A program made the translations under genes and the position numbers. From NCBI GenBank assembly GCA_964304625.1, contig OZ199839.1, positions 5,022,001 to 5,086,000 on the forward strand: a DNA stretch of 64,000 nt, written 5' to 3'. Of this stretch, positions 47,066-58,307 are shown in pieces. The notes beneath the pieces were generated by a model. The model ran no database searches. It was given only the letters and a program-made list of their open reading frames with translations, and was not told the DNA's origin. Origin of the DNA: Kudoa neothunni. Taxonomy: Eukaryota; Cnidaria. Every line of letters begins with the position of its first letter. Positions within the stretch are counted from its first letter, which is position 1.

Positions 47066-47914
47066 ATGGTAATATGGTTTATCGTATGGATAGACTTGGG
47101 AATTACTTTAGCGAAAAAATATGGTAATTTATTTCACATATTGGTGTAGTTGATTCGAAGAATCTGTGTAAAATTATTGAGAGGATTGTAGATTGTTTTG
47201 AGCTTAGGCGATTCACTTAAGGATAATTCTATTTTAGATCAGTGTATGGAAACGTCTACGTATAAAATTTTTGAGAAAAATCTAAAAACTGGACTCTCCA
47301 ATCCATTTTCTATAACCAAAGCATCCCAATTGACCTCCTACAAACAAATCCATCCGTTTGATCCATGCGATAGCGACTCAAAAAGATATCAGCTGGTGTA
47401 CGACGCTTGTTTAACCAGAAGTGTTCATGGTGTCAAACGATATTTTGGATTTCTAGTAGTGCGTAATGGAACAAAGCATATTCTTCTTAGTTATCTCTCT
47501 GCTGGTAAAATCAAGAAACAAAAGTTAGATATTTCGTTGATTCGCATCATTTACCAACTAAATATTATAGTGACGACTACAACATAGTAATGACGGTAGC
47601 AGGCAGCTACATTCGACTTGAACTGATGGTTAAAGATTTCGAAACTAATCGTTTCGTGAAAAAAAGCGAAATGATTAATTTGCTTTCCAACACTAATTGT
47701 ATGAATATTTAGATCAAATATTTTTATATAACATTATTCTGATTCTGCAGGTAAATACTTTCAGCGAATAAATCCACGCGATAAAACAATGATGTATCCT
47801 TCGTTCATTATAGGAATTATGTTCAGCGCACTGATCTATATTGGAATGTTTTTCTTCGACAAATGGGTCAACAACATTCATCTGTACGCTAAAGAGCACT
47901 ACAAAGTTTCCTAA
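47066..47914 (+). CDS. Hypothetical membrane protein with C-terminal TM helix
   Basis: Spliced plus-strand gene. The main exon (about 47186-47553) reads MSLGDSLKDN-like, HPFDPCDSDSKRYQLVYDAC, SVHGVKRYFGFLVVRNGTKH and ILLSYLSAGKIKKQKLDI. A 35-nt intron leads to DDYNIVMTVAGSYIRLELMV...KKSEMINLLSNTN. A further intron leads to the last exon KYFQRINPRDKTMMYPSFII with a membrane helix (SFIIGIMFSALIYIGMFFFD) and a short charged tail ending YKVS. A hydrophobic first exon (MVIWFIVWIDLGI, ATG 47066) may supply a second membrane helix, but its splice phase to the main exon is unresolved. Probably an organelle membrane protein. Family not recognised. Confidence 0.55.
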
Positions 47915-48015
47915 TTGTTAACACCCTAATATAAATATATATAATTCTTTTAATTTGTTTATTATGTATTTAATATACACTAATACTTTTCAGCGCAAAA
48001 AAACAACAACACCGA

Positions 48016-51000
48016 TTATAGTAAACATATTCTAGAATTTTTAATCATGTTCAAATCTATTTTGTGACCAATAAGTGTTCTAATATTGTCGATGCCATAT
48101 TTGATCATAGTGGGACGTTCCAGCGAGAGGCCCCAAGCAATGACCGATACATTTTCAGGTAGTCCCATTGGGCGCAACATTTCAGGTCGGAAAACCCCAC
48201 TATTTCCTATTTCAACCCATTTTTTGAGGCCTAACTCATAGTTAATGAAATTTCTATAGTTCAATCAGTCGCCAAATATTAAACTTTATATTTCGTGCTC
48301 CATCTTTATTTTAATGTACAATTTGATCGAGAAACAATAACATAATTTTTTAAACGATTAATTTAATGTTTTTTAGAAAAATCTCTACTTTCTAAAAATT
48401 ATTCATCAATATTAAAATATAAAAAACTCAACAAAAATTAAATAACATTAAATCAGAAAGATCATGTTAAATTATATTCATTCGCTATTTAGCTTTTATA
48501 AAATATATAATTCATTATTCTTTTACTGCGCATTTAAATTTAAAAATTTGTTTATCTTTAAAATAAATAAAAATTAATGATTAATTTTAGGGTTGTACCG
48601 ATATCACATGTTTTAAAACGAGTACGAGTACTCTAAATTCCGGTACTCGCCTATACCCATTCCGATACCATGTTCTACGCATGTCCACATTGTAAATTTC
48701 AATTGTTTTAGGCGTTTGTTGAATTCTAATGAGATTAAGTCAGAATTTTTAGTCATTCAAAAAAAGTTTTATTTCTCTAAAATTTACTGATTTTACTTAA
48801 TAAGGGAACCTAACTGATTGTATTATCGGTCAGTAAAATATTAATTTTCTCAAATGTTTTGCTATCCATCACATGGATACTAGTTAATTCAGTAAGTTAA
48901 AATAAGTATTTAGCGCGAGATTGGTAATTTTTTTTTATGAACACATCAAACCATGAGTAATATATTTTATCAGAAAATTAAATTGTTCGCTTGCTATATT
49001 CTTATGATACTAACGCGAACTGTCCAGCGTTGCTTAGGGAAGATTTCGCATAGAGTCGTTTCTTAATAACGTTCAAAAAAATATTGTTTCAAATTGATTT
49101 ATAGAAGCAGTCAACCTAAATTTTTTTAAGCATCATACTTTGCCGATTTTGATTTCGAAATTTAAATCATGATCATTTCTGTGCTGGAGTGTATCAATCC
49201 TGGTTTTTAATTAATAATTTCTTGTCCCAGCACCAACGCTAAATAATTTAAGGCAGTATCATATTTATTTTCGTTCCAGAATTATTTAAACTCTCTTAAA
49301 GTGCAATCTAATCTGTTATTTTTTAGCCCAGGGGATTTTTAAAGTTGAATTCTGGACCGGCTCACGAAAATATGTGCACCACTAATTTTTTAAGGGATAA
49401 AAATTGAAAAAGTAATAGGGACGAAGAAACACAAGAAAATTAATTTTTATTTCTCAAATTAATATCCCTCGACCCCGCAGAAACTTTAATGCGCTTTTTT
49501 CAACAAGCATTGGATTATTTTGTTTGTTTCTTAGTTATTAACTCAAAAATTATTTATTATTACTATTTGGATTTAAATATTATTGATATATAACAATTTT
49601 ATATAAACTAACTTTGAAAATAAACTTTTTGCAAATTTTACAAAACATCTCATTTTTCATTATAATAAAAATACTTTGTGAACTTTTAAATACAGATATT
49701 AATGTAGTAAGATTTGTTTTATTAAATTTTTTATTAGAAATTAAGAAATTGTTCAGTTTTTATTATTATAATTCAGGAACCTAACTTTTAAAAATGATTA
49801 TATTAATTTTTTCTACCTTGAGGTATGTGTAAAACATTGAAAAAAAATTTAAACTATATTTTTATTGTTTTATAAATTTTTATATATGTCAAAACTTCCT
49901 GACAACAAATTCGGCAAAATATACTAATTGTGAATATTTCAAGATGTAAACACAATATGTTAACTAAAGTTATTATTTTTGGTGGTACACATATAATAGG
50001 CTAAAATTAACAAATTTATGGAAATAACAATTCTTTGGAGTTATAGTAACAACATTTTTACGTTCATCGAATGTTATACTAAACACACATGTAAGAATTC
50101 CTCCTAAAAAGTAATAACTTCCTATAACCTACCGTAAGTTATTTCCCTATTGAAATTAAAAGTTCATCTAAAATATAATGTTGATTAATTATTAAAAAAC
50201 CCATCAGCTCCAAGGAAATTAATAAAATGTATTTTGAGAGCACGTGTTTGTCTTCTCGCTTTTAAACTATTCATGCTTAAAACCTATATAATTAAATTTT
50301 ATATTGTAAAATTTGTGTTTATATAGTAAAAATATGAAATAAAACCAATTTATGAATGATTATCAAAACAAATTAGAGATCAATTCAATTTTTGTTGAAA
50401 AAAGATGGAGATTACATGTCCGACCACGTTCGGATGAAAAATTCTCAAAATTTTAAAGTTATTATTTTGAGCGGAATTCTCGCTCTACGCATTTTTTTAT
50501 TTTATTATCAAGAGTCATGAAAAAAGAGATCTGGAAAACATGCGCAAGACGACGTTTTTTTAGGTGCCGCATACTTTACCATTACCTGATATTTTATTGA
50601 CACGCCTAATGAATATTGCAAACCTAATATGTTTTTCGTACTATTCAATGGCGAAATGCATAAAGATTTATGACAATGTAAGAATAATTTCAAAGAGCCC
50701 ATCTAAAGATATCTTGATACATTTTAATGTAATTTGGCTCACAATTCTGAATTATACACTGGTTCTAAACAACGAAATTTTATAGCTATCGGTTTTAAGT
50801 ATTTGTACCTTTTGGTGGGTACCGAATACTGATCCAAATATGGTATCGGGAAACCCTAATTAATTTCAGCCGTGCACACGCGCATAAATTAATATGGCGA
50901 TAAAAATAAATTCTTAACAGTTTAACGCACGAAAATCAGTCTATAATTAATTCCTTATCCATATTCCTCCATAAATTAATAAATATATTTTCTAACAGTA

Positions 51001-52851
51001 ATTTAAGAATATTTTTTTTAATTAATAACAAAATTTTTTATTAAAATATATTTTCGCCTATTATCGAAGTTTAAACAAATACAGAGATAGAGGACGATAA
51101 AGTTAACATATCAACGAGTACTTACCTTCGTGATAACTAAAAATCTCCATGCTGGGCTCAGTATAAGGATTGTAAGCTGGTTTATATCGCAATTTAATAA
51201 TACCTATTAATTAAAATGCAAAATTATCATAATCGAGCCAATTTCATTTCACATCTAAAATGGGGCCTAAAATTAGCCAATTACCCAGTTGTTTAAAAAA
51301 GGCATCCAATACGCCAATCAAATTTCCCAATGATAACCCATAATCAGCAATTAAACCTTCCACTTGATGGAACTCGGCCAAATGAGTCGCATCAGTAGAT
51401 TCATTGCGAAATACACGATCGATTGAAAAATATTTTTTGGGAACAAACTCAGGTTGTTTAGCCAATTTGAACAACATCCTTGCACTTACCGCTGTGGTGT
51501 GTGTTCTCAGAATAAGTTTCTTTGCTTCATCCACACTCCAATCAACATTAAAACTTAAATATTATCATTTAAATGGTCTTTCTAAACTAAAGACAAAAGT
51601 AGGAATACCCTTGAGAACCATAACCGCCATTTTCGTGAACATTTTTCACTCGTTCCACATATTCCTTAGGAACATCTCCAAACGTGCTCATTGATGGTTC
51701 TATTGTCTGTCAAAAATCGTTGATACAATCGAAATACCTTTAAGGAAAAATGTATCATGGGCATCACGAGCAGAATGTTGCTGTGGTTGAAACAATGCAT
51801 CAAAATTCCAGAATGAACTTTCAACATAATTGTTGGTAGGCATCTCCTCAAATCTATATGCCCATTAAACAATACATCAACATCCCACAACTACCCCATA
51901 TTTATAAACAGTTTAATAAACTCATTCCTCATCTCAAGCAGAGGATGCAAAGATCCTTCGCATGGATCTATTCCTAATGCTTCAAAATTATATTCCTTGA
52001 ATTGCTTAGTCTTCCAAGCATCACTATTGTTATTTGTGAAACAATTAAACAAACAAAATTAAACTTGACGAGTAATGCATCAGTGAGATCGGTCTCAGGA
52101 GTTTCAATTGACAGCGTGAATTTAGGACCTTTGGACAAGATAAATTTTTTTGTTACCCTTTTTAAAGTATTGACTGAAATCTAATCTTAGATTCGAATAC
52201 TTTTTAAGGATTAATTTTCTTTTCTTTAGTACATTCAATTTATCGCTAGGAATGTTTTCATAGTCGTTTTGATGTATTTTGGTTAATAATAATCGAGTAG
52301 AGTCTTCGACATTCTCAACCTATTGCAAAAATGACGTATAGATTATACCTATATTCATTTGTGTGCATGAGTTCATTTATACCTTTCTAACGACAAGAGA
52401 TCCTTTGGGAGAGTTTTTATCTAACTGAACCCAACCTTCGGTCATCGCTTTTGAAAATCCAACCATAGCGTTTGGTCCTAAACTCTATAAAACTTTTAGA
52501 ATCGATTTTCAATGTGTAAATTGACTTTAATTTCGCTCTGTAAAAGTCCTTCTTTTGGAACTTGTTGGTACAATAAAAACTCGTGACTCCCCTTGAGCAT
52601 CATTTCCTGTGCTTCGTCACTTAAAACCCAATTTTCAACCGTCTCCTGTTTATAATTTATCATCTATAAAAAATCAATTATATAATGAAATTGATGACCA
52701 CGTTTACCTCTGGAATGCACTCTAACTTTAGAACTATGCCAACAACCGCTTGGTGGTCTACAGATTTTGTTCTGCTGAACTCATACGAATCAACATACTT
52801 AGATCTATCAATCTCTTCCAAGAAACATTGTAGCAAATGGTCTGAATTCAT
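48016..52851 (-). CDS. FARSA: Phenylalanyl-tRNA synthetase alpha subunit, cytosolic
   Basis: Catalytic alpha chain of the heterotetrameric cytosolic PheRS. ATG at 52851 gives [20 protein letters not shown]...[14 protein letters not shown], the N-terminal winged-helix region. Class II core motifs are clear: [79 protein letters not shown] and, in the last exon (48016-48230), [18 protein letters not shown] and [20 protein letters not shown] (motif 3). Intron phases join cleanly ([18 protein letters not shown]). Nearly all introns are about 40-60 nt. The last, 48231-51125 (2,895 nt), has been swollen by a hAT element that itself carries a Helitron. The product looks complete (about 470-480 aa, near the human 508). 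Confidence 0.92.
48580..50866. mobile_element. hAT DNA transposon inside a FARSA intron
   Basis: The element proper is 48588-50858 (2,271 bp). Ends are TAGGGTTGTACCGATATC and, reverse-complemented, TAGGGTTTCCCGATACC, imperfect inverted repeats. It is flanked by a perfect 8-bp target duplication ATTAATTT (48580-48587 and 50859-50866), diagnostic of hAT. No transposase frame is readable; the interior is AT-rich and holds an older-looking Helitron copy (49010-49520). It is therefore a non-autonomous or eroded copy. The intact duplication supports the boundaries strongly. Confidence 0.85.
49010..49520 (-). mobile_element. Helitron copy C, truncated and diverged, nested in hAT
   Basis: Reverse complement matches the 3' part of copies A and B: CTTAAAAAATTAGTGGTGCAC, GCCGGTCCAGAATTCAACTT, CGAAATCTTCCCTAAGCAAC, GCTGGACAG and an end altered from CCAGCTAG to CGCGTTAG. 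It retains the segment (CCAGAATTC...CTGGGCTAAAAAATAAC) that copy B has and copy A lacks. The 5' half is missing or unrecognisable. It is more diverged than A and B, so an older insertion. Confidence 0.7.
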
Positions 52852-53207
52852 ATTTTTTATAAAATAGCACACTATCTAACTTCGTTGATAATCGTCACGG
52901 CTCGTAAAAATAAAGTATGCTTTATAAATTCATTTTAGTGTAAATTATTGACTAAAATAAAAACTTAAGTAAGTTCTAAATATTTTTTAATGAAATAGAT
53001 GAAGCAATATCTGAAAATTGTGTCGTTTGGAATAATTAGCATTATATTCACTTAATGATTGAGTTTTCTCAAATTGAACACTTAAATACTATAATATCGT
53101 TATTTAACTTTATAGAAAATTATTATTATTTAAAATATTAAATTCCTATGATGGCTGATTTTTAAAATAATAACATTCTAATCACTAGATATTAGATTAA
53201 TTATAAA
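52852..53207. other. Spacer between FARSA and Helitron copy B
   Basis: AT-rich FARSA 5' flank with a short GC patch (GTCACGGCTCG near 52890). No gene seen. Confidence 0.4.
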
Positions 53208-54403
53208 TCCTTTATATATATAAAAGAGGACTGTCGGTATGTTTGTTTGTGTGTGTGTATGTATGCCCCTAAGTACGCATATGCGGATAATTTTTTTCCC
53301 TTATAGAGAGCCATATATAAAATTTTTATAAATTTGCGATATTTAAACAAATCGTTTAATTGTTTTCGGACGACGAAAGTTTCCAAAAAGTATTTATGAA
53401 ATAGTGATTTTGTCGATTTAAAGTTTGTTTTTCGGATTAAATGGGTTCAACTACAGGATTAGCACTTGCTTATTTCATGGTTATTATGGTCGGTTGAAGT
53501 TAACTATCTCCTTTATATGCTCCATCATATGTTCATTAACTGCTTCTATCTATCTATCTTTATATATAAGGTTGGCGTTTCTATTTGGGTGTCTGTTTAA
53601 ACACACTCCTTATTTGCGGAGTTTTAACGTATATGACTTGATAAGTATATTTTATAAGTTCTATTAATGGTTTTCAACGTGGTAAAAAATCTATATATGT
53701 TTCATAAATAACGAATTCGTGGAGAACTTTAAAGTTACGTTGATTGAAGCGTTATAATGGAAATACTGCGTTCATAGGCTTCATTAAATTGTCCGCTAAG
53801 TTTTACTTTACGTGATTAAGTTCAATGCGGATGGTTGTACTTTTATTTCACCAAATTATTTAAATTGTTTATGTTGAAATCGACGCAATTTGTGGCTGTT
53901 TATGATAAAAGCGCATGTATGTTTATGCCGAGCTAAACGATGCTAATTTTAGCAATATCGATTAATTTTCATAAGTTTTCTTCTATCTCTTTTATTTTTT
54001 CTATTTTTTTATCTCTTAAAAAGTTAGTGATGCACCCAGTTATCGAGCCAGGCCAGAATTCGACTTTTAAAAATCCTCCAGGCCAAAAAATAACGTTTTA
54101 GATAACACTTTAACGGGATTTAAATAATTCGGAATGAAAAAAATACAACGTTGACCTTAACTTGTTTAGCGTTGATGCCGAGCCACGAAATTTTTAAATG
54201 GACGCAGGGATTGATACTTTCCTTCACAGAAATTATCATAATTTAAATTGCATAATCCAAATCGTTATAGCAAGTTGCTTAAAAATTTTTAGTTATTTAG
54301 TTTCTATGGGTTAATTCGAGTTTTAAATATATTTTTTGAATGCTATTAAAAAAATTCCTCCAGGCGAAATCTTCCCCAAGCAACGCTGGGCAGTTCCAGC
54401 TAG
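53208..54403 (+). mobile_element. Non-autonomous Helitron, copy B (fullest copy)
   Basis: Starts TCCTTTATATATATAAAAGA after A and ends GTTCCAGCTAG before T, with the CCCAAGC-AAC-GCTGGG hairpin near the 3' end. It is 1,196 bp and highly similar to copy A (3071-4130) throughout, with a few substitutions. It carries about 130 bp (about 54047-54178) absent from A. No Rep/helicase coding. The near-identity of A and B implies recent activity in this genome. Confidence 0.85.
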
Positions 54404-55299
54404 TAAGAAGTAACTATAAGAAATAAGTTTGCGTAATTTATTTTAAATTCTTTTAATAAATAGAAATAATTCGTTTGCCAATTTAATGTTGATTTTGAAA
54501 AAATTATTTTATTGGCAGTAAATTAAAGGAATTAACTTAGCGTTATGCTTATAAAATGGAATAATTTACGATTTTTTTCTTGCGTAATATTTTTTATGTA
54601 ATAAATAAAAGTTTGTTAGGATAAGAATACTTTGGAAAGCCTTACTTTGATTCTTTATTTGGATTTTTTAGAGATTTTAAAAAGGTCAATATGATTTATT
54701 TGTCCTATTATTTGATCTAGAAATAAGAAATAATTCCTATAATTTCTTTTATCGTGTGCCAAATAAGTTTATAGATTTTTCGGATTAATTTACTCTCGAA
54801 TCATCAATTATTTCTCACACTTTCTCATTAAAATGTGTAGTTTAGTGGCGCATAAACTTTTAAGTTGGGTTAAAAATCGACCTTTTAAGACTTTTAAGAT
54901 CAACAAAGATAAAGTTACACTTAAGATTCTTGATAAAACGAGAATAAACTGCGAAGAAATAAAATATTCATCTTGAATTATTTGATGTTGGTTTTTAGCC
55001 ATTAGATTGCAAATTAGAGACCGGGATTAATGCATCCTTGGGATAATTAATCTTTATTTAACAGAAATTTATAAAATTTGAATAGACCACCAGTTTCTAA
55101 AAGCTCCTAACGAACCTTCAGATAGTCGAAAATTTATCATATATGAAGTGATTTATATATGCTTGTATTTTTATAAAATTTATTCGACTGGTAAAAAATT
55201 AGTATATTTATTTAAAATGCTCAAAATATGATGATATTTATATCTGGGGAATTTTTGTTTTAAAATTTTGTAGGTTTAAAATATTTTTTACAATTATAC
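54404..55299. other. AT-rich spacer
   Basis: No supported gene. A 64-codon minus frame at 54808-55002 has no recognisable feature. Confidence 0.4.
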
Positions 55300-57062
55300 T
55301 GTGATTTTGGCACAACAATCCATCGTTTTCGTATTGAAATCAGTGGCTAGCTCCCATAAAAATTGCGTATATGACGAACAGATGGGCGGATTCTTGCCTC
55401 TCGCATCGTGACAGTGTAAGTTACAAATTCAGTCTTAAATACTGATAAGGTTACTTCTTCTGTCCTGCTCGTACTTATTCCAAATGGAAGCTGGGGTTGA
55501 ATTTTAGGCTCATTATTCTCTTTGGTGCACTTGCAACTATAGTTTAATACGGGATGAAAAGGGTCGGATTAGACGTTTCAACCGTCTTAGGATGTATTAG
55601 GTTATAAAATCTTGCTTGAAATCCCACAGAGACAATAGTCAACATTCTTAGAGTTGAAGAGTTATGATTTCATTTGGCGGCTCCCCAAAAAAAGAATACT
55701 TAATGTATTAAGTTCTCACACTATAGTATAAATATAAGGGGAGGAGTCACATGTGACTCGTTGAGTGATTACAGCTGGGGTTAAAAGAGTTGATACGTTT
55801 TAAAGTCAATGAGTTTCAAGGTAGAATTATTATAAGTGCATGCCACATAATGAGATAATGCGTTAAAGACTTGACGCAAAATATCCACTCATATCCCTCA
55901 AATAGTTCAAAATGAATATAACGAATTACAATAATTATTCGAAATCAAGCACCAGATGATATTGTATCTCTTCTGCGCAAGATGGTTGTCTCTTGAGCAT
56001 GAAATTCAGAAAATATTGGAGGAATGGACAAGTCTCACAAGGTTGGAACACCATAAAATTGTTCTAAACTGGCATCTAGAATCTTTGCATGAATCTTTAA
56101 ACCCATAAACAAAATGTACTGTGCATTTTTTAACTTTTATCTTACCCATGGTCAATATACTCAACGTTAAATTATAAGATGTAAGTTCAGAGTTCATTAA
56201 CCAAGGAATTATTTTGAAAATATTTTTAAAGTGAAACTTAAAAAACTTTTTTGAGAAGAAGTCTGATCAAAAAATAACACCTGGAGCTTGAATTTTAAAT
56301 ACCCCTCAAATTATATTTTACCGGATAAGTTTTATTATAGGTGGAAAAAAGAATCAACCTTAGAATGAAAATACTACTGGAATAAGTACTCAAAATTTTT
56401 TTCACTTTCTTACCAAAACTCTATTTCTATTTACCACTGACGAAACAAATATTTCAAAGGTTTTTGATTATAACCCTATCAAAGATATTTCCAAATATTA
56501 TTGCCGAAGATAAACATTTAAGCTTGGAAATTTAATAGATAGAAATTAGCCTGGAGAATAACGATCATTTTGTTGAAAAAGACCCAGATAAATTTTGGTA
56601 TGTGGTCTCCAATGAAAGAAGAGGAGAAACTTTAAGTATCGATGACTGTCAAAATTAATGCTGTCTTTACTTGCTTCGTCTGGATCTGCTGACAGATTAT
56701 TTTCATTAGTGATTAAAAACAAAGTTAATAAGTAGATCTATATTGGACGATGAAACAATAAATGCTCAACTACATTCTGAGTGTTTACTGGGAGACGCCA
56801 GCGCCTGAGATGGGATCCGTCTGACCAATTAAGTAAAATTATGGAAAAAGTAAACCTATATGATGAGGAGGACAGTGATAATGAATTTAACATTTAGATA
56901 CATAGATAGATCCTATCAATTATTTTTTCTGTTTCAATTAGTTTAATGTTGTTTGATTTATATTTTTTGTGTTATTTTTAAAATATGGTATGGTATCTTG
57001 TGAAAATTTTAATACGATTTTAAATTTTTTGGTACGATTTACCAAAATCGTCTGGCAACCTT
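55300..57062 (+). mobile_element. Decayed hAT transposon with dimerisation-domain remnant
   Basis: Plus-strand remnants of a hAT transposase C-terminus: KDPDKFWYVVSNERRGETLS (about 56578-56640), then LLASSGSADRLFSLVIKNKV (from 56658) and, one frame over, ILDDETINAQLHSE (about 56738-56780). This is the hAT dimerisation pattern (FWxxN...SxERxFSxxGxxxxxxRxxLxxxxxxxLxxLxxN). The right end, reverse-complemented, GGTTGCCAGACGATTTTGG, resembles hAT terminal repeats. A weaker partner (ACTGTGATTTTGGCACAACA) is at about 55294-55313. Several frame changes make it inactive. Boundaries are approximate. Confidence 0.5.
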
Positions 57063-57372
57063 GATTACAGCGTCGTGAAGACGACCTAACGAACTCTAAA
57101 TTCTTATCTTAGGAGCTGTTCCAGGGACTTACTTGATTAACTAAATGATTAAAACACATAATTTTAAACTTCATCTACATTATTGTTAAAACCAAAGATA
57201 TTATCTAAACGACCTAAATCTGCAAACCTAAATAAAAACCCATTGCCCTATACTTCAAGTCATTTAGATTAGTGCTTTTGGTCTGTGATAATTATTTGTA
57301 AGACGATAGAATTAAATTAAAGCCAAATAATCTATGAAGTTAACTTTATTGTAGAAAATAAAAGACCAAGGC
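57063..57372. other. Spacer
   Basis: No gene recognised between the hAT remnant and the 3' end of the minus-strand orphan. Confidence 0.35.
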
Positions 57373-58252
57373 TTATCTTTCCATATAAAGTTTCTTATCA
57401 AGCGAATGCGACTTATGTGTTATGCTAACAGTGTTCAAATCTGTATGGGATAAATCATTCAAAACCTGGAAATAAACAATTTTTTAAATATTTATTGCTA
57501 GAATTATTTAGAAATGAGCGCAGAAAATTAAAAAAATGCTATTTTAACGTGTTGGAAGTGGTTTAGGAATTATGGCAAGAGCCTGATGAAGATTTACCAA
57601 TAAACAGATGATGAACTTTTTGTTAAAAAAATATTATAACCAAACATTAAATAGCATTATGCAAAGGATGAAAATTTTATCAAATAATTCGAATTGGGAG
57701 TTCGACGATACTCAAGTTACCTTTGATTTATCAGTTAAACTGAAACTTTAAGTCCTACTAAAAATATTACTTTAATAAATGTGAAAAAAATATATTCATT
57801 CATTACTTTTATATTGATTCAAAATAAACGATAATTTACTTATGATTGATAATTTGAGGATTAACCCCCTGTAATATGGATATTGCGTTCAATTTCTTAT
57901 TTAGACCTATAATAACCAAACCATAGTCTCAATTTAACCACTATCACATTTGATATTATGTAAACCCTTTTAATGTGAGAATATTGAGGTGTTATATTAT
58001 CGAATAAAGCCCATCCCATAAAACCAAAGTCTGGACATAAGAAACCTACGCTGATGTTTATGATGATAATCAATTCAATATGTGAAACCATTTATAATTA
58101 AGTAGATAAAATGGGGAAAATAAGTATTTCGATTGTATGCAAATGTTCCAATGAAAGTAATACACTAGATCAAACCACATATTTAGTCTAGGATAAGAAA
58201 TGTGTAAGAGGGGCTGATCAATATTTAGGCTCACTGTAAGCAGATTATCCAT
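57373..58252 (-). CDS. Hypothetical multi-exon gene
   Basis: Several minus-strand segments have clear coding character. The first exon is MDNLLTVSLNIDQPLLHISY-PRLN (ATG 58252). The next is VGFLCPDFGFMGWALFDNIT-PQYSHIKR, then KKLNAISILQGVNPQIINHK, and a final exon VLNDLSHTDLNTVSITHKSH-SLDKKLYMER ending at 57373. Splice joins are only partly in phase by eye, so the exon set may be incomplete. Soluble, no signal peptide. It shares a promoter interval of only 55 nt with the divergent MIEAP-like gene. Family not recognised. A competing plus-strand frame (57608-57751, MMNFLLKKYYNQTLNSIMQR...) lies across the middle. Confidence 0.4.
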
Positions 58253-58307
58253 GTGATAATTCAAATTTAACAAGCTTCATTTTATCACATAGCGAATTGG
58301 GAAAATA

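Noticed and set aside
57608-57751. Plus-strand 47-codon frame ending EFDDTQVTFDLSVKLKL
   Set aside because: Plausible-looking but isolated, with no in-phase upstream exon, and overlapping a minus-strand candidate gene. Not enough to call.
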